Below, piece after piece: positions 19,715 to 29,021 of a stretch of 29,021 nt of DNA. The DNA lies in the NCBI RefSeq assembly GCF_000275845.1, contig NW_006766924.1, positions 1 to 29,021 of the forward strand, written 5' to 3'. Every line of letters begins with the position of its first letter. Positions within the stretch are counted from its first letter, which is position 1. Below the pieces are notes generated by a model that ran no database searches, had not been told where the DNA came from, and was given only the letters and a program-made list of their open reading frames with translations. Both the position numbers and the translations under genes were made by a program. The DNA comes from Dichomitus squalens LYAD-421 SS1. Lineage: Eukaryota; Basidiomycota; Agaricomycetes; Polyporales; Polyporaceae.

Positions 19715-20271
19715 CGCTCTAAGACATATAATCGGTCAAACCCATCGCTGCATTTCGTGAGTCTTTATCCCTGCGTCTCAGTGTCCAGCTCATCCCACCC
19801 CAGCATGAGCAAATCCTCAACGACCTCTGCACCGGAGCCGTCCCAGCTACCATCAAAGGGGCCTTGGGCAAAGGGCCCGCCAGCGAATACTCCGACAGCG
19901 CCGTCGTCTAGATCGCGATTCCCAGCACCTCGCTGCGTCCAGACGATCAACATCCAGGTCGGGCGGTCCGGCCGGAATGCCGTTCGAACGTCCCTCTCCG
20001 ATGGTTCGCTCGTCGAGTCCCGCACACGGCCTTACTCGGAGTAAACGCGGCAAGCCCCACAAGGAGCAGCCCGGTCCGCCGCCGTCTGGCCAGGACCACG
20101 CCTTCTTCGCTCGCCGATCAGCAGAATTTCGAGCCTGTTGCGCCCATCGAGCTCTCTGCGAACCGCTGGACGCCGGCCAGCCTCACGAAGAAGGGTCAGC
20201 CCGTTGAGACGGAGACGCCCGAGGTCGTCGACCGCAAGGGCATCCTCTTGAGTTACATACCTGGCTGTTGA
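19715..20271 (+). pseudogene. eIF4G-like 5' gene fragment
   Basis: From ATG 19805 the frame reads as the N-terminus of basidiomycete eIF4G-type proteins: a Ser/Thr/Pro-rich start followed by PWAKGPPANT and PSSRSRFPAP. Further on, in other frames, come HGLTRSKRGKPHKE (about 20030-20070) and NFEPVAPIELSANRW then KGQPVETETPEVVDRK (about 20127-20238), the segment that precedes the MIF4G domain in fungal eIF4G. The match stops exactly after DRK, so MIF4G is missing, and most of the N-terminal region is deleted. A TATA-like ACATATAATC at about 19721 lies upstream, so promoter DNA may have come along, which argues against a cDNA copy. Known eIF4G is the scaffold of the cap-binding complex. Family call from memory of the motifs. 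Confidence 0.6.
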
Positions 20272-20334
20272 CGCTGCTGCTGTTTGAATTTTGCTGCCAC
20301 CCCCTCTCTTAGATTCACTTGGCATTGTGATACA

Positions 20335-20730
20335 TAGTGGTCTCTTCCGCTGACGAGACTGTCCGTCTGTGGCGACCGGATGATGAGTCGTGCGGGGCGT
20401 CACTCTCCGAGCACCCGAGTGGGGCCAGAGTCTTACGCGTGGGGTTCTCTCCGGATGCAAGGATGCTATCCTTGGAGCGAGTGATGGGACTGTCTCCGTT
20501 AGACGTATGAGCGATATCATGTCACTGGAAAAGACGGACTTGTAGCACGAAGCTGCCGCTCTCATAGCTCTGAATACGGACAGTCTTTTGAGAAACGATC
20601 TGTCCACAAATATTGACGTACGTGGAATATATTTCAGGGCTGTAGGTAGTCCCGTAACCAAACGTTCGGAGCCTGAAGATCGTTGTTACTGGACATGGTA
20701 TGCTCGATCTCGATCGATTCTCGTTACATC
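20335..20730 (+). pseudogene. WD40 C-terminal remnant and 3' flank of copy B
   Basis: SADETVRLWRPDDES at 20345-20390 and the following ARVLRVGFSPD match the last two WD40 blades of copy A (from 17828). One base is lost at about 20476 (TCCTTGGAGC for TCCTCGGGAGC), which breaks the frame. Similarity continues past the old stop (ACTTGTAGCACGA) through the 3' flank to about 20730. The first six blades are gone, replaced by the eIF4G-like fragment. Confidence 0.8.
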
Positions 20731-21170
20731 TGGGACAATCCTGAAGCTTCGAAGGCCGAATTCGTCCTCATGATGGCGATTTTGGCATATTCGCGCAAAA
20801 TCGCAGATGCTCCGGAGGAGCTTCTGCCCTCCAGAAATTGCAATTCTGCTGTCCGCGATTCTGCCTCCCCCAAAATCCTCCCCAGAATCGTGACCATTAT
20901 GAGCCCTGGTCGGCTGCAGTCGATCCACAAATCGGCGCCTGCCAAAACAAAGATCGGTTTGTAGATCGGCGCTAAGCTGTTCCGCAAAACGAGATCGACA
21001 ACGGCCCCTGTTGGTCTCCCGGCCATCTCGGAGAGAACCCACATCGACGCCGATTTGCAGATCGGCTGCAGCCGACCCAGGCCTAATCTTTCCCAGAATC
21101 TTCCTCCGGACTCACTGGATATTCAGAATCGGCGCGGAATCGGTCGCAGAATGGCTTCGGAGTTGCGCAC
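20731..21170. repeat. 440-bp insertion with internal inverted repeat
   Basis: Copy A's 3' flank runs continuously from GATTAC to ACAGACTTCGCCAAG (18176-18195). In copy B the two halves of that flank lie about 440 bp apart, at about 20730 and 21178. The extra DNA is rich in AGAATC / CGATT words and has arms CCTGGTCGGCTGCAG..CAAATCGGCG at 20905-20937 and, inverted, at 21048-21081 (about 30 of 34 positions matching, one gap). No coding frame is convincing. It is probably a small non-autonomous element, or its remains. Confidence 0.55.
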
Positions 21171-21418
21171 TCTGAGCATCACAGACTTCGCCAAGAACTC
21201 TTGTTGTCACCATGGTCAAGTCCAGCTTTCAAAAGCAAATCGTTGGGTATCGGGGCAGCTTCACGGGGCCGAGGCGCATCTCGAGACATTAATGCAACGC
21301 TGTAGAAGCTGATTACGAGTACATGGTCCCAGCTGAATCAGCGCATTCCCATCTATGCATGCGCAGATGGCGTCACCGTTGTCCAAGAGCTCGAGCGAAA
21401 CACACCGGTGGCGGGAGT

Positions 21419-21428
21419 ACATATATAT
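21419..21428 (+). promoter_or_regulatory. TATA-like box of the oxidoreductase gene
   Basis: ACATATATAT lies 87 bp upstream of the ATG at 21515, with a pyrimidine-rich stretch between them (CATCCCACTCTCTCATC). The spacing suits a core promoter with a leader of about 50 nt. Confidence 0.5.
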
Positions 21429-21514
21429 CCCGGGTCTGCTCTCGAAAAGTCTTCGACTAGCACTCGCATCCCACTCTCTCATCTGTCGACCGTACACACC
21501 TCTACAGTAGAACC

Positions 21515-22876
21515 ATGTCCACTCAGAAGGCTTTGATCCTCCCCGAGAAGCAGGGCGAATGGAAAGTGGTCGATGTCCCCATCCCGACCCCCGGCCCCAA
21601 AGACGTTCTCGTCAAGGTCGTCGCCACCGCCTTGAACCCCGTCGACTGGAAAATCAAGGAGTACGGCTACTTTGTCTCTGACTACCCCTTTGTCGGCGGC
21701 ACCGACGGCGCGGGCATCGTCGAGCAGGTCGGCTCCGAAGTCTCCAACCTCGCGAAGGGCGATAAGATGTGTGTATACGTTCCCTTTCGTTCTCGGACCG
21801 TCTCTATCCATCGCATTATGCTGACCATTGACCCTTCCTCTCGCGTGCGTCTAGTCTATTCCAAGGCTGGTTCACCAACGACAAGGCGACGTTCCAGCAG
21901 TACACTATCGTCCCTGCGGAAATTACGGCAAAGGTACGTACATGCTGTCATGTCGATCTGCGCGCGCCCCCATGCCAATCTGCCTCCGTCTGACCGAACA
22001 ATGCCGTCGCTGTGCGCGCATGGTTGCAGATCCCCGAGAACATCTCGTTTGATCAGGCTGCGTCCGTCCCGCTCGGACTCGCTACCGTCACGACCGGGCT
22101 CTGGAACCATCACCCCGACGCGAAGTCCGCCAGCCTCGTCGCGCCGTACGAGGAGGGCGGCGAGACCACGTACGCGGGCAAGCCCGCGGTCATCCTCGGG
22201 GGCTCGTCTTCCGTCGGCCAGTACGGTGCGTCGTTCTTCCCCGTGGCCGCCCGCCGCAAACACTAACGTCTGCCGTCGCGCATATACACAGCCATCCAGG
22301 CCGCGCGGCTCTCCAAGTTCTCGCCCATCATCACCACCGCGTCCCCCCACAACGAGGCGCTCCTCAAGTCCCTCGGCGCCACCCACGTCCTGGACCGCTC
22401 CCTCCCCGCGTCGACGCTCGCTGCCGAGGTCGCGAAGATCGCGGGCGGGAAGCCCGTCGAGTTCGTCTACGACGCGATCTCGCTCGCGGACACGCAGGCG
22501 CTCGGATACGACGTGCTCGCGCCGGGGGGCGTGCTGTTCCTCACGCTGCCCGTGCAGATCCCGGAGGACAAGCGGAAGGCGGGGGACAAGAAGATCGTGA
22601 ACGTGTTCGGCAACGTGCACTCCCCTGAGAACAGACAGCTTGGTGTCGAGCAGTACAGCAGGCTGACGGAGTGGCTGAAGACGGGCGCGATTGTGGTACG
22701 TTTGTCTCTGTTCAGCGTGGGTTATGGAGAAGTTGTCTGACGGGAGCACGCTGTAGCCGAACAAGGTCGAGGTGCTTCCGAACGGCCTTGCAGGTATCCC
22801 GGAGGGTCTGGAGCGGCTGAAGAACAACAAGGTTAGCGGGACGAAGCTCATTGGCCATCCCCAGGAGACCGCATGA
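21515..22876 (+). CDS. MDR-family NAD(P)H oxidoreductase (enoyl/quinone reductase-like)
   Basis: Five exons (21515-21768, 21855-21933, 22030-22225, 22292-22695, 22757-22876) give 350 residues. The N-terminal GroES-like fold shows VLVKVVATALNPVDWKI and GGTDGAGIVEQVG; the Rossmann part shows AVILGGSSSVGQYAIQ, a nucleotide-binding loop, then LKSLGATHVLDR and VEFVYDAIS. The cysteine and histidine zinc ligands of classical alcohol dehydrogenases are missing, so it belongs with the zinc-free reductases that act on enones or quinones, often called GroES-like or TOXD-like proteins in fungi. The substrate is unknown. The first donor splits after GATAAGAT to give DKILFQGWF. GC content is much higher than in the neighbours, especially exon 4. 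The frame is intact. Confidence 0.92.
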
Positions 22877-23225
22877 GACAAGGCGTAGTGAAGCCAAATT
22901 GTATTTGTATCATGTACAATGACAGGAGTCTGTGGCTACAACTCATCCACGGACGTGAGCAGCATGCGCAGACTTGACTGCATATAAGGCAACGATCAGT
23001 GCCGAGTGTTATTGGCTAGCGAGAAGGTCAACGTGGTAGGTAGCTTGAAGGGCCCACTCTCACACGTAGTGCCTGACATTGAAGCAGTCGGTCTACGCGT
23101 GCACGATGGGATTGTCTATGTAAGTATTAGCCCAGATCCGAGTGCGCAACGGTTCTGAAAGGTATAATGCGACACTACAAGTAGCGGGGATGGTGATCTA
23201 GTAGTCTCGTTAGTCACCAAGTCGT
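22877..23225. other. Convergent intergenic region, nothing seen
   Basis: The two flanking genes end here tail to tail, 349 bp apart. No frame, repeat or clear structure stands out. It presumably carries both polyadenylation sites; TTGTATTTGTATCATGTACAATG at 22897 onward is the only A/T-rich candidate. Confidence 0.5.
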
Positions 23226-24644
23226 CTATGCGCCCAATTTATCTTCAGCGAGAGTCGAAGCATGGAGCGAAGGCGACGCCGGTTCGCCGCCCCGCCTCCT
23301 GACAGCGTTGGCCTGCACGGACGCAATGATCTGGTGCCACTCAGGGTTGATGGCTGTCCGGCAATAGGCCAATCAGCGAGATCTTAGGTGATGGACAGGT
23401 CGGGCACGCACCTCGTGTATGGTCAGCGAAGACGACCTCGTAGAAGAGCCCCGCGAGAAGGATTGCGGGGATGTTCGTGAGGGCGGCGAGGGCGGCGTAG
23501 GCACCACCGCCCGCCCCTTTCCCAAACAACGTTAGGGCGGCGAAGCGACCGCCAAGGTCGCGTGCGGCGTTGGCAGCGACGCCGACTGGAGCGAAGCCCC
23601 ATACTATTACGCCACTGGACAGAGCAGAGTGAGGTCAATAATAACTTCACGTCTAGTTGCGGATGGGACACTCACTATGCTAGGGCGATCAACCACGGCA
23701 TCGTCGTCGGGGTCGCGAGGTGGTTGGAGGGGTCGAGTACCCCGAATATGCAGAAGCCCAAAACGAAATCGCAGACGAACTCGTTGAGGAAGACGTATCC
23801 GAGGTTCGACCCTGGGGTCACGTATAGACCAAAAATCCCGCCAGGGCCGTCCGGGGTGAACATCTCACTCTCGTATACGCCGGCCGCCTTCAGACCATCA
23901 ACGGCGGACTTGAGTTCATAGACTTGTCAATATGTCAACCATAATCCATGGTCGACCAAAGGACTCACGTCAACAAGTTGCTTGTACTGCGCGTAAACAA
24001 GTAGACACGCAATATACGCGCCCAATACCTGGGCTACTATGAGCCTATTTCAACCATTTGATCAGTATCGTAATCTGGGGAAAGTGAAACCCAGACACTC
24101 GCCTAAGGGCCTTTGAAATGGGGAAGCCTCTGAAGACGACAGCGTGGATGGTCAAGCCTGGGTTAAAATGACCGCCTGAAATTGCCTTTGCGAAGCTTTA
24201 ATATCTTTTGATAGTGTGCGAATATATGCGCGACGTACGACACAAGTTGTAATGGCCAGGACTGTGCCAACGGAGTAGGCGATTCCGACTTGAAGGAGAC
24301 CTGCACAAGACATTCACTCGTCATATATTGCGACTCCTACTTTTGCATGTAGAGTACGTACTGCCAAGGCCATCGGTTTTGCTAATTTTCCCCAAAACGT
24401 AAGCCGCCGTCGCGCCTACTCCAGCGAAGGTGTACAAGAAGGTTCCGGTCTATGCGATGTCCGTAGCATAAGCGTTAGACCACAACAAATGGACGACGGT
24501 ATGATAGAACGAGAGACGTACGGCCTCGGCGATGCACTGCACGAGCCAATTAAATCTTCGGTTCTTTGTCTTCTCCCAATTTGTCAGTGCAGCGGCCCGG
24601 GGCAATACATCGGACACAGGAATGGTCGGATGGGGGGCAGACAT
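23226..24644 (-). CDS. Aquaporin (MIP family) with altered NPA boxes
   Basis: Eight exons (24644-24522, 24449-24362, 24300-24242, 24185-24103, 24044-23969, 23922-23676, 23614-23412, 23353-23226) give about 335 residues with six hydrophobic segments. The first pore box is SGGHFNPGLT (NPG at about 98-100) and the second ANAARDLGGR (NAA at about 241-243), so both usual NPA triplets differ. NPG at the first box is, to my knowledge, typical of one agaricomycete aquaporin group. FTPDGPGGIFGLY and VTPGSNLGYVFLNEF are also shared with that group. Role: passive water or small-solute transport in a membrane. Intron 4 starts with GC (AG then GCGAGT), a rare but known donor. The exon 5/6 junction is one base short with the only good donor (GAC then GTGAGT at 23968), a possible frameshift. 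The start ATG and final stop are clear. Confidence 0.88.
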
Positions 24645-25767
24645 TGTCCTGCTGTGGGAGTCTTTGGGTCTGGGGACTTTGCGTGGAAGAAGAGAGGAGA
24701 GTGCGAGAGGGCACGAGAAAGACGAGAACTTAAGTGCGGCTTAGTCGAAAGAAGAGAATCACGGAACGGTGCAAAAGCCTTCACATCATCCTTATGTCCT
24801 TTTATCGGCATGGGTCCTAGTGAGGAGTATAACTGCGCAGGTGAGCATCTGGAGTCCGATCCCGGGCAGCATCGCAGTCGACGTTCTACAGCTACCGGAC
24901 AGGTCAGCGCTCGACCTAGCCTTCGAACGCTCACCAACGAGCGTCACGATATATCCTGAGCAGTACCCGGCATCAGGGGGACGTACGCATCCGTACCAAC
25001 CGTTCGCCATACCACCCGGTCTAGCGCGCAGCAATTAGAGCACAACGCAAGCCTCAAAGACCAAGAGGTCCTGAGTGGCAAGCGTGCAGGCCGCCGAACC
25101 TCTGAAGCCGTTGTTCGACGTCCATGAAATCACTGCTGGGGGGGGGGGGGCAGAACCCCAAGAAGTCCGCAACTGCTACGTGTGTACCATAGGCCAGCGC
25201 AGCTCTTTCTAGTGCAGATGTCGCTTCGTGTCGCTGATCAGCGTCAGAGCCGCAGGGCAGGGCTCCGCAGACGTCGGACACGTTGCGAGACCGGTGTTTT
25301 GGTGAGCGGTGGCGTGGGCTTGATAGTGAGTGGGAAGCGAAGAGTGCCATGGTGGTTCCGAATCCTTGAGGTGGCAATGGACCATGGTTTACGTTCGCCC
25401 AGGGTGTTATTTGCTCATGCTTTTCCTCGGGCGGCTACCGGGCGAAATTCTGTACAGTGTAAGTATCAGGCAATGCGCGCTCGCGAGCACTCCGCTCTCT
25501 TACAGTCTACTTCGCATTCTGTTATCGGGAACGAATTGGACACTATGATTGATTTAGTAGTACGTTCGCGGAATCCATCGCTGCACGGGCAGAGAGGGAT
25601 CACACATGATCGGGCAGCTACAAGACACAGGATAAGGCACTGAGAATGACAGTCGTCTGGATCAACGAACGAGGGTATGAAGGTACCGTAAGCGAAATCG
25701 AGTCCGTCTACATACATTCTGACGTGCTTAGACGTACGAGATGCGAAGCGAAACATGGGTCATCGAT
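24645..25767. other. 1.1-kb intergenic stretch with a poly-G tract
   Basis: The aquaporin promoter and the 3' end of the next gene must lie here. I see no gene: the frames open on both strands give no recognisable protein. A run of 13 G at 25138-25150 interrupts it and is a likely site of length variation or sequencing error. Confidence 0.5.
25138..25150 (+). repeat. Poly-G tract, 13 bp
   Basis: Thirteen consecutive G residues lie between CACTGCT and CAGAACCCC. It could form quadruplex structure with neighbouring G runs, but nothing in the context gives it a role. Confidence 0.9.
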
Positions 25768-27244
25768 TTACCGTACATCTTCTACGAACTCATCTGGGAT
25801 GACATCCTGCAGCCGACGGCCCAAGACGGTTCCATTCCTTGCTGCGGACCACAACATCGTCCCGTCCGGAGTAAAAGAAACATGCGAGACCCAGTGACCA
25901 TGGTCGGAGAGCGTCGCCAAGCATGCTCCATCACTGGTTCTCCATACCCTCACCGTCTCGTCACTGGATGCAGAGGCGATGTACTTCCCACACGGGGAGA
26001 AGCACGCCTCAGTAACCAGCGACTCGTGCCCTTCAAACGACTGGACCGTCGCACTCGTATCCGCATCCCATGTCTTCACTGCTTTGTCGCCCGCTGAGAG
26101 CAGCAGCCGGCCGTCAGGGGAGAACTCCACATTGAAGGCTCGCACATTTTCGTGCGCCTGCCAAAACAGAGGCTCCTGTCCAGTCGCGACGTTCCAAACG
26201 TGGTGCATCCCATCGTCATATCCAACAGCGATGTGTGTACTCTCCGGGCTAAATGCGGCTCGAAGAAAAAATTCCTCGTTGCAATCTCGTTGCAATGGGA
26301 ACGCGAGGTATGCACCAGATACAACGTCCCAAACACCACAGGCGTTCCCGCTGTGGATGAGCAGCCAGCGGCTGTCAGGGGAGAATAGGAACTCGATGTA
26401 ACCCGTCTCTTCGGGAGCATCTAGGGGTAGCAGCTGGAAGGTTCGTGCATCCCAGAGCCGTACAGTGTTGCCGTCTCGGGATGCAATATGAGCGCCGTCG
26501 CTGGACCACGCGCATTTGCTGCAGGGAGCAACGTGACCCGAGAGAGAGGCGACTTGGTGTGCGCTGCCACTGATGTCCCAGACCGCGACCGTTCGATCTT
26601 GACCTGCGGACGCGATGTATCGGCTGTCTGGAGAGAATGCGAGATCCTGGACGTGTCCGACATGCGCGATCCACTCTTGCGAGACACATGCATCTCGGGC
26701 ATCCCAGATGATGATAGTGGAGTCGCAGGATGCCGTCGCTACCCACTGCCCATCTGGAGAGACGACGAGTGCGGTGATGGCCGCGTCATGCCCAGGTTTA
26801 CCAGCTGAGCTGCCCTAGTCAATGTCTACCTCATGATCATGATTAGTGAACGAGACTCACAGCATTTGACATCTACCATGGGCGCCCAATTCGCGCTTAG
26901 TGGACGAAGCAGCCTGCTCAACTCGTCGGACCAGGAAATAGTCTTGCGCACACTCAGGATCAGACTTTTTGGAACAGCCAATAGTACGCGGTGAACAGGA
27001 TAGTCGAGCAGGACCTTCTCCATGGCTGCAAAGAGCTCCTGGGTGGCAGGTCGACGACATTGCGTGCACAGGTATCCAACGTCGGATTCCCAGAAGACCA
27101 GGATGACATCTCTTATCGCTGTCTGTTGCAAATCGCGCAAGAGGTGTGTGGCATGTTCGAGGTTATGGGTATTGGCTGGCATCCACCATGTTAAGGAGGT
27201 CTGGCGATCCTTGCCTGATTGAGGAGGCGGCATAGAGGTCAATT
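25768..27244 (-). CDS. WD40 repeat protein, F-box/WD40 copy C (C-terminal exons)
   Basis: Two exons (27244-26861 and 26804-25768, intron 56 nt with the CTCAG acceptor) form an open frame of about 470 residues. The first exon encodes a charged, leucine-rich segment (LLRDLQQTAIRDVILVFW, LDYPVHRVLLAVPKSL) matching in position the LRR-like part of copy A. The second encodes eight WD40 blades with clear FSPDS/FSPDG and VWD/LWD ends (for example AFSPDSRYIASAGQDRTVAVWD region). The blade order and the closing CFSPCGKYIASASSDE match copy A, so this is a paralogue on the opposite strand. The usual role would be a protein-interaction platform. An ATG at about 27233 could serve as start if the decayed upstream exons are ignored. 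Confidence 0.75.
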
Positions 27245-27296
27245 CTAATTTGGATTATATGAGGTATACAACCAGGAGACGGAATGAGATACGGAC

Positions 27297-27964
27297 CAGT
27301 ATGTTCCCCGATCGCAAGCGAACTATTGATCGCCTGTAGAGCTTACTGAAACAGTAGCTTTCTGACGCGTGGGCTCACGTTTGGAAGTATCTGCAAGGAA
27401 ACCCAGAGAGTCGCAATCGAGGGACGCAGATGATCATGATAACGCTCACATTCAGCGTTCGCAGCTGCACTCGACAGGATAAATCACGTTCCCCAAGAGG
27501 AGTACCGGCAGATAATATGAGACTCTCGCAGGTTAGGTTTTCGATGTTCGGAAAGGCTGACAGGAAGCGAAGGAAGGCTGATTCCGTTAGGAACCTAACA
27601 CCGCGGATAGTGAGGCTCCGGAGGCTAGTCACAAGCTGCCTGCCGGAGAGTAGATCGGGCAGAAGGAGCTGGCTACCAACCCTAGTCGCATTTATGTCCC
27701 ATTGAATGCGACATGACGGAGACCGGGAAGGATGGACAGCAATGGGAATGGGGAGAATTTGTCATCAGCAAAAGTGCGAAAATGTCCTCCAACATTGCCG
27801 GTGTGGCCCGAAGCGAGGGTTGAGGCCCGGGGCGGCCCGAGAGCCCAATATGGGTGCAGGTAGGGCCCGCCCATACAATACGTACAATACCGTGCAAGAT
27901 TTGCGCTGGTATCGCACGACGGCACAACTTGTGAGCCAGCTTGCGCTTTCTTGCCTATCCGCAC
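27297..27964 (-). pseudogene. Decayed N-terminal exons of F-box/WD40 copy C
   Basis: Upstream of the WD40 frame the same gene can be followed back. Exon 27390-27297 joins in phase but contains TAA at 27345-27343 (LLFQ then stop, then ALQAINSSLAIGEHT). The exon ending 27450 reads LLSGRQLVTSLRSLTIRG and FLSAFPNIENLTCESL, the LRR-like part. At about 27700 the frame shifts, and before it DDKFSPFPLLSILPGLRHVAF matches the DNF.PFPL block of copies A and B. No F-box proper is visible. Two breaks make full-length expression unlikely, though a shortened protein from downstream is possible. Confidence 0.65.
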
Positions 27965-28102
27965 AATGATGTATAGTACCTATCGGAAGGATAAGAAAAT
28001 TGACTAGTTTAGTTATCGCGTTATATCTGGTTCTTCGCTTTCCCGGTGTCCGCGCAGATGTCAGAAGTGAAGGCTATATGCTAGCTACATAGAGGCAAAA
28101 CT

Positions 28103-28474
28103 TGTTGAACCCGGGGGGCGAAGGCCTCTCCCACGGATGGCAACGACAGCGGATAGCCTGCAACTCACCTAGAAGTGTTGATTGATTGTAAGAGGCTTGT
28201 AAGAGCGATGAGAGGAGATGTTCAAGTGAACTGAACTGTAGATTGGGGGTACAGAGGTCCCCCTATATATACTACTGTACATCTGTGGCTACGTAGTACT
28301 ATACAGTACATTCCCAGGATGCACAGTCACACAGAGAAGCAGTGCGTACACAGCGAAGCTGTGTGTGTATCACATGAGTAGTACAGCCTCGGTTATTGCA
28401 GTAACCGGCTGTGCCGTTCCATATCTTGTGACGGCTGTGTTAGGCAAGCTGTGTAAACCAGCGCCTGTTCAACA
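28103..28474 (-). repeat. Ty1/copia 3' LTR (372 bp)
   Basis: The ends are TGTTGAAC at 28103 and GTTCAACA at 28474, an 8-bp perfect inverted pair bounded by TG and CA as LTRs require. In the sense of the element (minus strand) the LTR holds a TATA-like TATATATAGG (about 28271-28262), as expected for the U3 promoter, and several small hairpins such as CACAGCTTCGCTGTG. It follows the polypurine tract and RNase H gene in the right order. The flanking base pairs AAACT at 28098-28102 would be one copy of a 5-bp target duplication. Confidence 0.88.
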
Positions 28475-28485
28475 CTCCCCCTCGC
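28475..28485 (-). promoter_or_regulatory. Polypurine tract of the copia element
   Basis: In element sense the sequence is GCGAGGGGGAG, directly abutting the LTR start TGTTGAAC. This is the position and composition of the primer site for plus-strand DNA synthesis in LTR retrotransposons. Confidence 0.8.
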
Positions 28486-28522
28486 TAAGTATCCGAATGG
28501 TTACGCAAGCATAGCAGGCACT

Positions 28523-29021
28523 TTAAGCAGCTCTGGACTTTGGGAAGCGGAGACCAAGTTGTGAGCGGAATTTCAAGAACTTCACTACACCAAGGTTCTT
28601 GGTAAAGATGTCCGCAGGATTGTCGTTTCCGTCTATATAGAAGACATCAACGATTCCTTTATCATGTACCTCACAGATATAGTGATATCGGATGTCAATG
28701 TGCTTTGACCTTGACTCCGTCACAGGATTCGATGCAATGAAGATCGATCCTTGATTGTCTCCGGATAGAGGTATATGATCGACATGGTAGTCAAGTTCAG
28801 CAAGTAGATTGCGAACCCAGACCACTTGGCGACTGCAGTCGCTCATTGCCATGTACTCAGCTTCCGTAGAAGAAAGAGCAATGGTCTTCTGTGCTCGTGA
28901 TTGCCACGAGAAGATCCCGTTTGCTAGTTTCAAGAAGAAACCGGTCTGTGACCGACGAGAGTTGGGATCAGAGGCCCAATCTGAATCAGTACCGGCAACA
29001 AGGCCTGACTGTGAAGCACCA
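28523..29021 (-). CDS. Ty1/copia polyprotein, RNase H end (partial)
   Basis: The frame is open from the window edge to TAA at 28523 and gives the last 165 residues of a copia polyprotein. It reads GTDSDWASDPNSRRSQTGFF, then WQSRAQKTIALSSTEAEYMA, then GDNQGSI and finally NPADIFTKNL, the classic RNase H signature with its Asp, Glu and Asp catalytic residues (in SDWASD, STEAEY and DNQG). There are no stops or shifts in the visible part, so the element may be young. Gag, protease, integrase and most of the reverse transcriptase lie outside the window. Confidence 0.95.
   Translation of the reverse strand, partial: GASQSGLVAGTDSDWASDPNSRRSQTGFFLKLANGIFSWQSRAQKTIALSSTEAEYMAMSDCSRQVVWVRNLLAELDYHVDHIPLSGDNQGSIFIASNPVTESRSKHIDIRYHYICEVHDKGIVDVFYIDGNDNPADIFTKNLGVVKFLKFRSQLGLRFPKSRAA

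Noticed and set aside
21769..22600. Unspliced continuation of the oxidoreductase frame, rich in Arg and Ser
   Set aside because: It results from reading through the first intron (donor at 21769); spliced exons give the real MDR protein.
21856..22881. Long minus-strand frame of 341 codons opposite the oxidoreductase
   Set aside because: It is the antisense shadow of a very GC-rich gene; the plus strand has family motifs and proper introns.
28350..28410. CACAGCTTCGCTGTG and related hairpins as a separate structured RNA
   Set aside because: They lie inside the copia LTR and are more simply LTR regulatory or packaging structure.
1..29021. CRISPR arrays, rRNA genes or bacterial-type operons
   Set aside because: None seen: no spaced direct repeats of CRISPR type, no rRNA-like segments, and all genes are intron-rich and eukaryotic.

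Overview
The window looks like nuclear DNA of a filamentous basidiomycete, most likely a wood-decay agaricomycete. The genes are cut by many 45-65 nt GT-AG introns with very short exons, and they encode typical agaricomycete families: a microsomal P450, F-box/WD40 proteins, an NPG-type aquaporin and a Ty1/copia element. The organism call is inference; the gene calls come from exon-by-exon translation done by hand.

Layout. 1-1570: no gene supported, but telomere-like 11-mers and three adjacent perfect inverted repeats. 1574-1751: one copy of a 178-bp dispersed repeat; the second copy, about 92% identical, is at 14091-14268. 1986-2976: a compact element with terminal inverted repeats, subterminal ACTTGG/CCAAGT arrays and an internal tRNA-like Pol III unit. 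3709-6088 (-): a 14-exon cytochrome P450 with a destroyed splice acceptor and a frameshift. 7290-7759 (-): a small gene matching the DASH/DAM1 kinetochore subunit Dad2, divergent from 7976-11892 (+), a 21-exon M1 zinc aminopeptidase. 14341-15505 (+): a palmitoyl-protein thioesterase. 15734-18034 (+): an F-box/leucine-rich-like plus eight-blade WD40 protein. 18498-20730 (+): a broken tandem copy of that gene, carrying a foreign 5' end, an eIF4G-like gene fragment in the middle and a 440-bp insertion with an inverted repeat downstream. 21515-22876 (+): an MDR-type (enoyl/quinone reductase-like) oxidoreductase. 23226-24644 (-): an aquaporin with both NPA boxes changed. 25768-27964 (-): a third F-box/WD40 copy, with an intact propeller and a decayed N-terminus. 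28103-29021 (-): the 3' end of a Ty1/copia retrotransposon (RNase H, polypurine tract, complete 372-bp LTR).

These genes do not form an obvious pathway. The housekeeping genes (DAD2, aminopeptidase, thioesterase) sit in the middle. The flanks and the F-box/WD40 cluster are a rearrangement zone with duplications, chimeras and insertions. The most unusual items are the TIR element with its embedded tRNA-like unit, the frameshift shared by both tandem F-box/WD40 copies, and the eIF4G fragment inside the broken copy.
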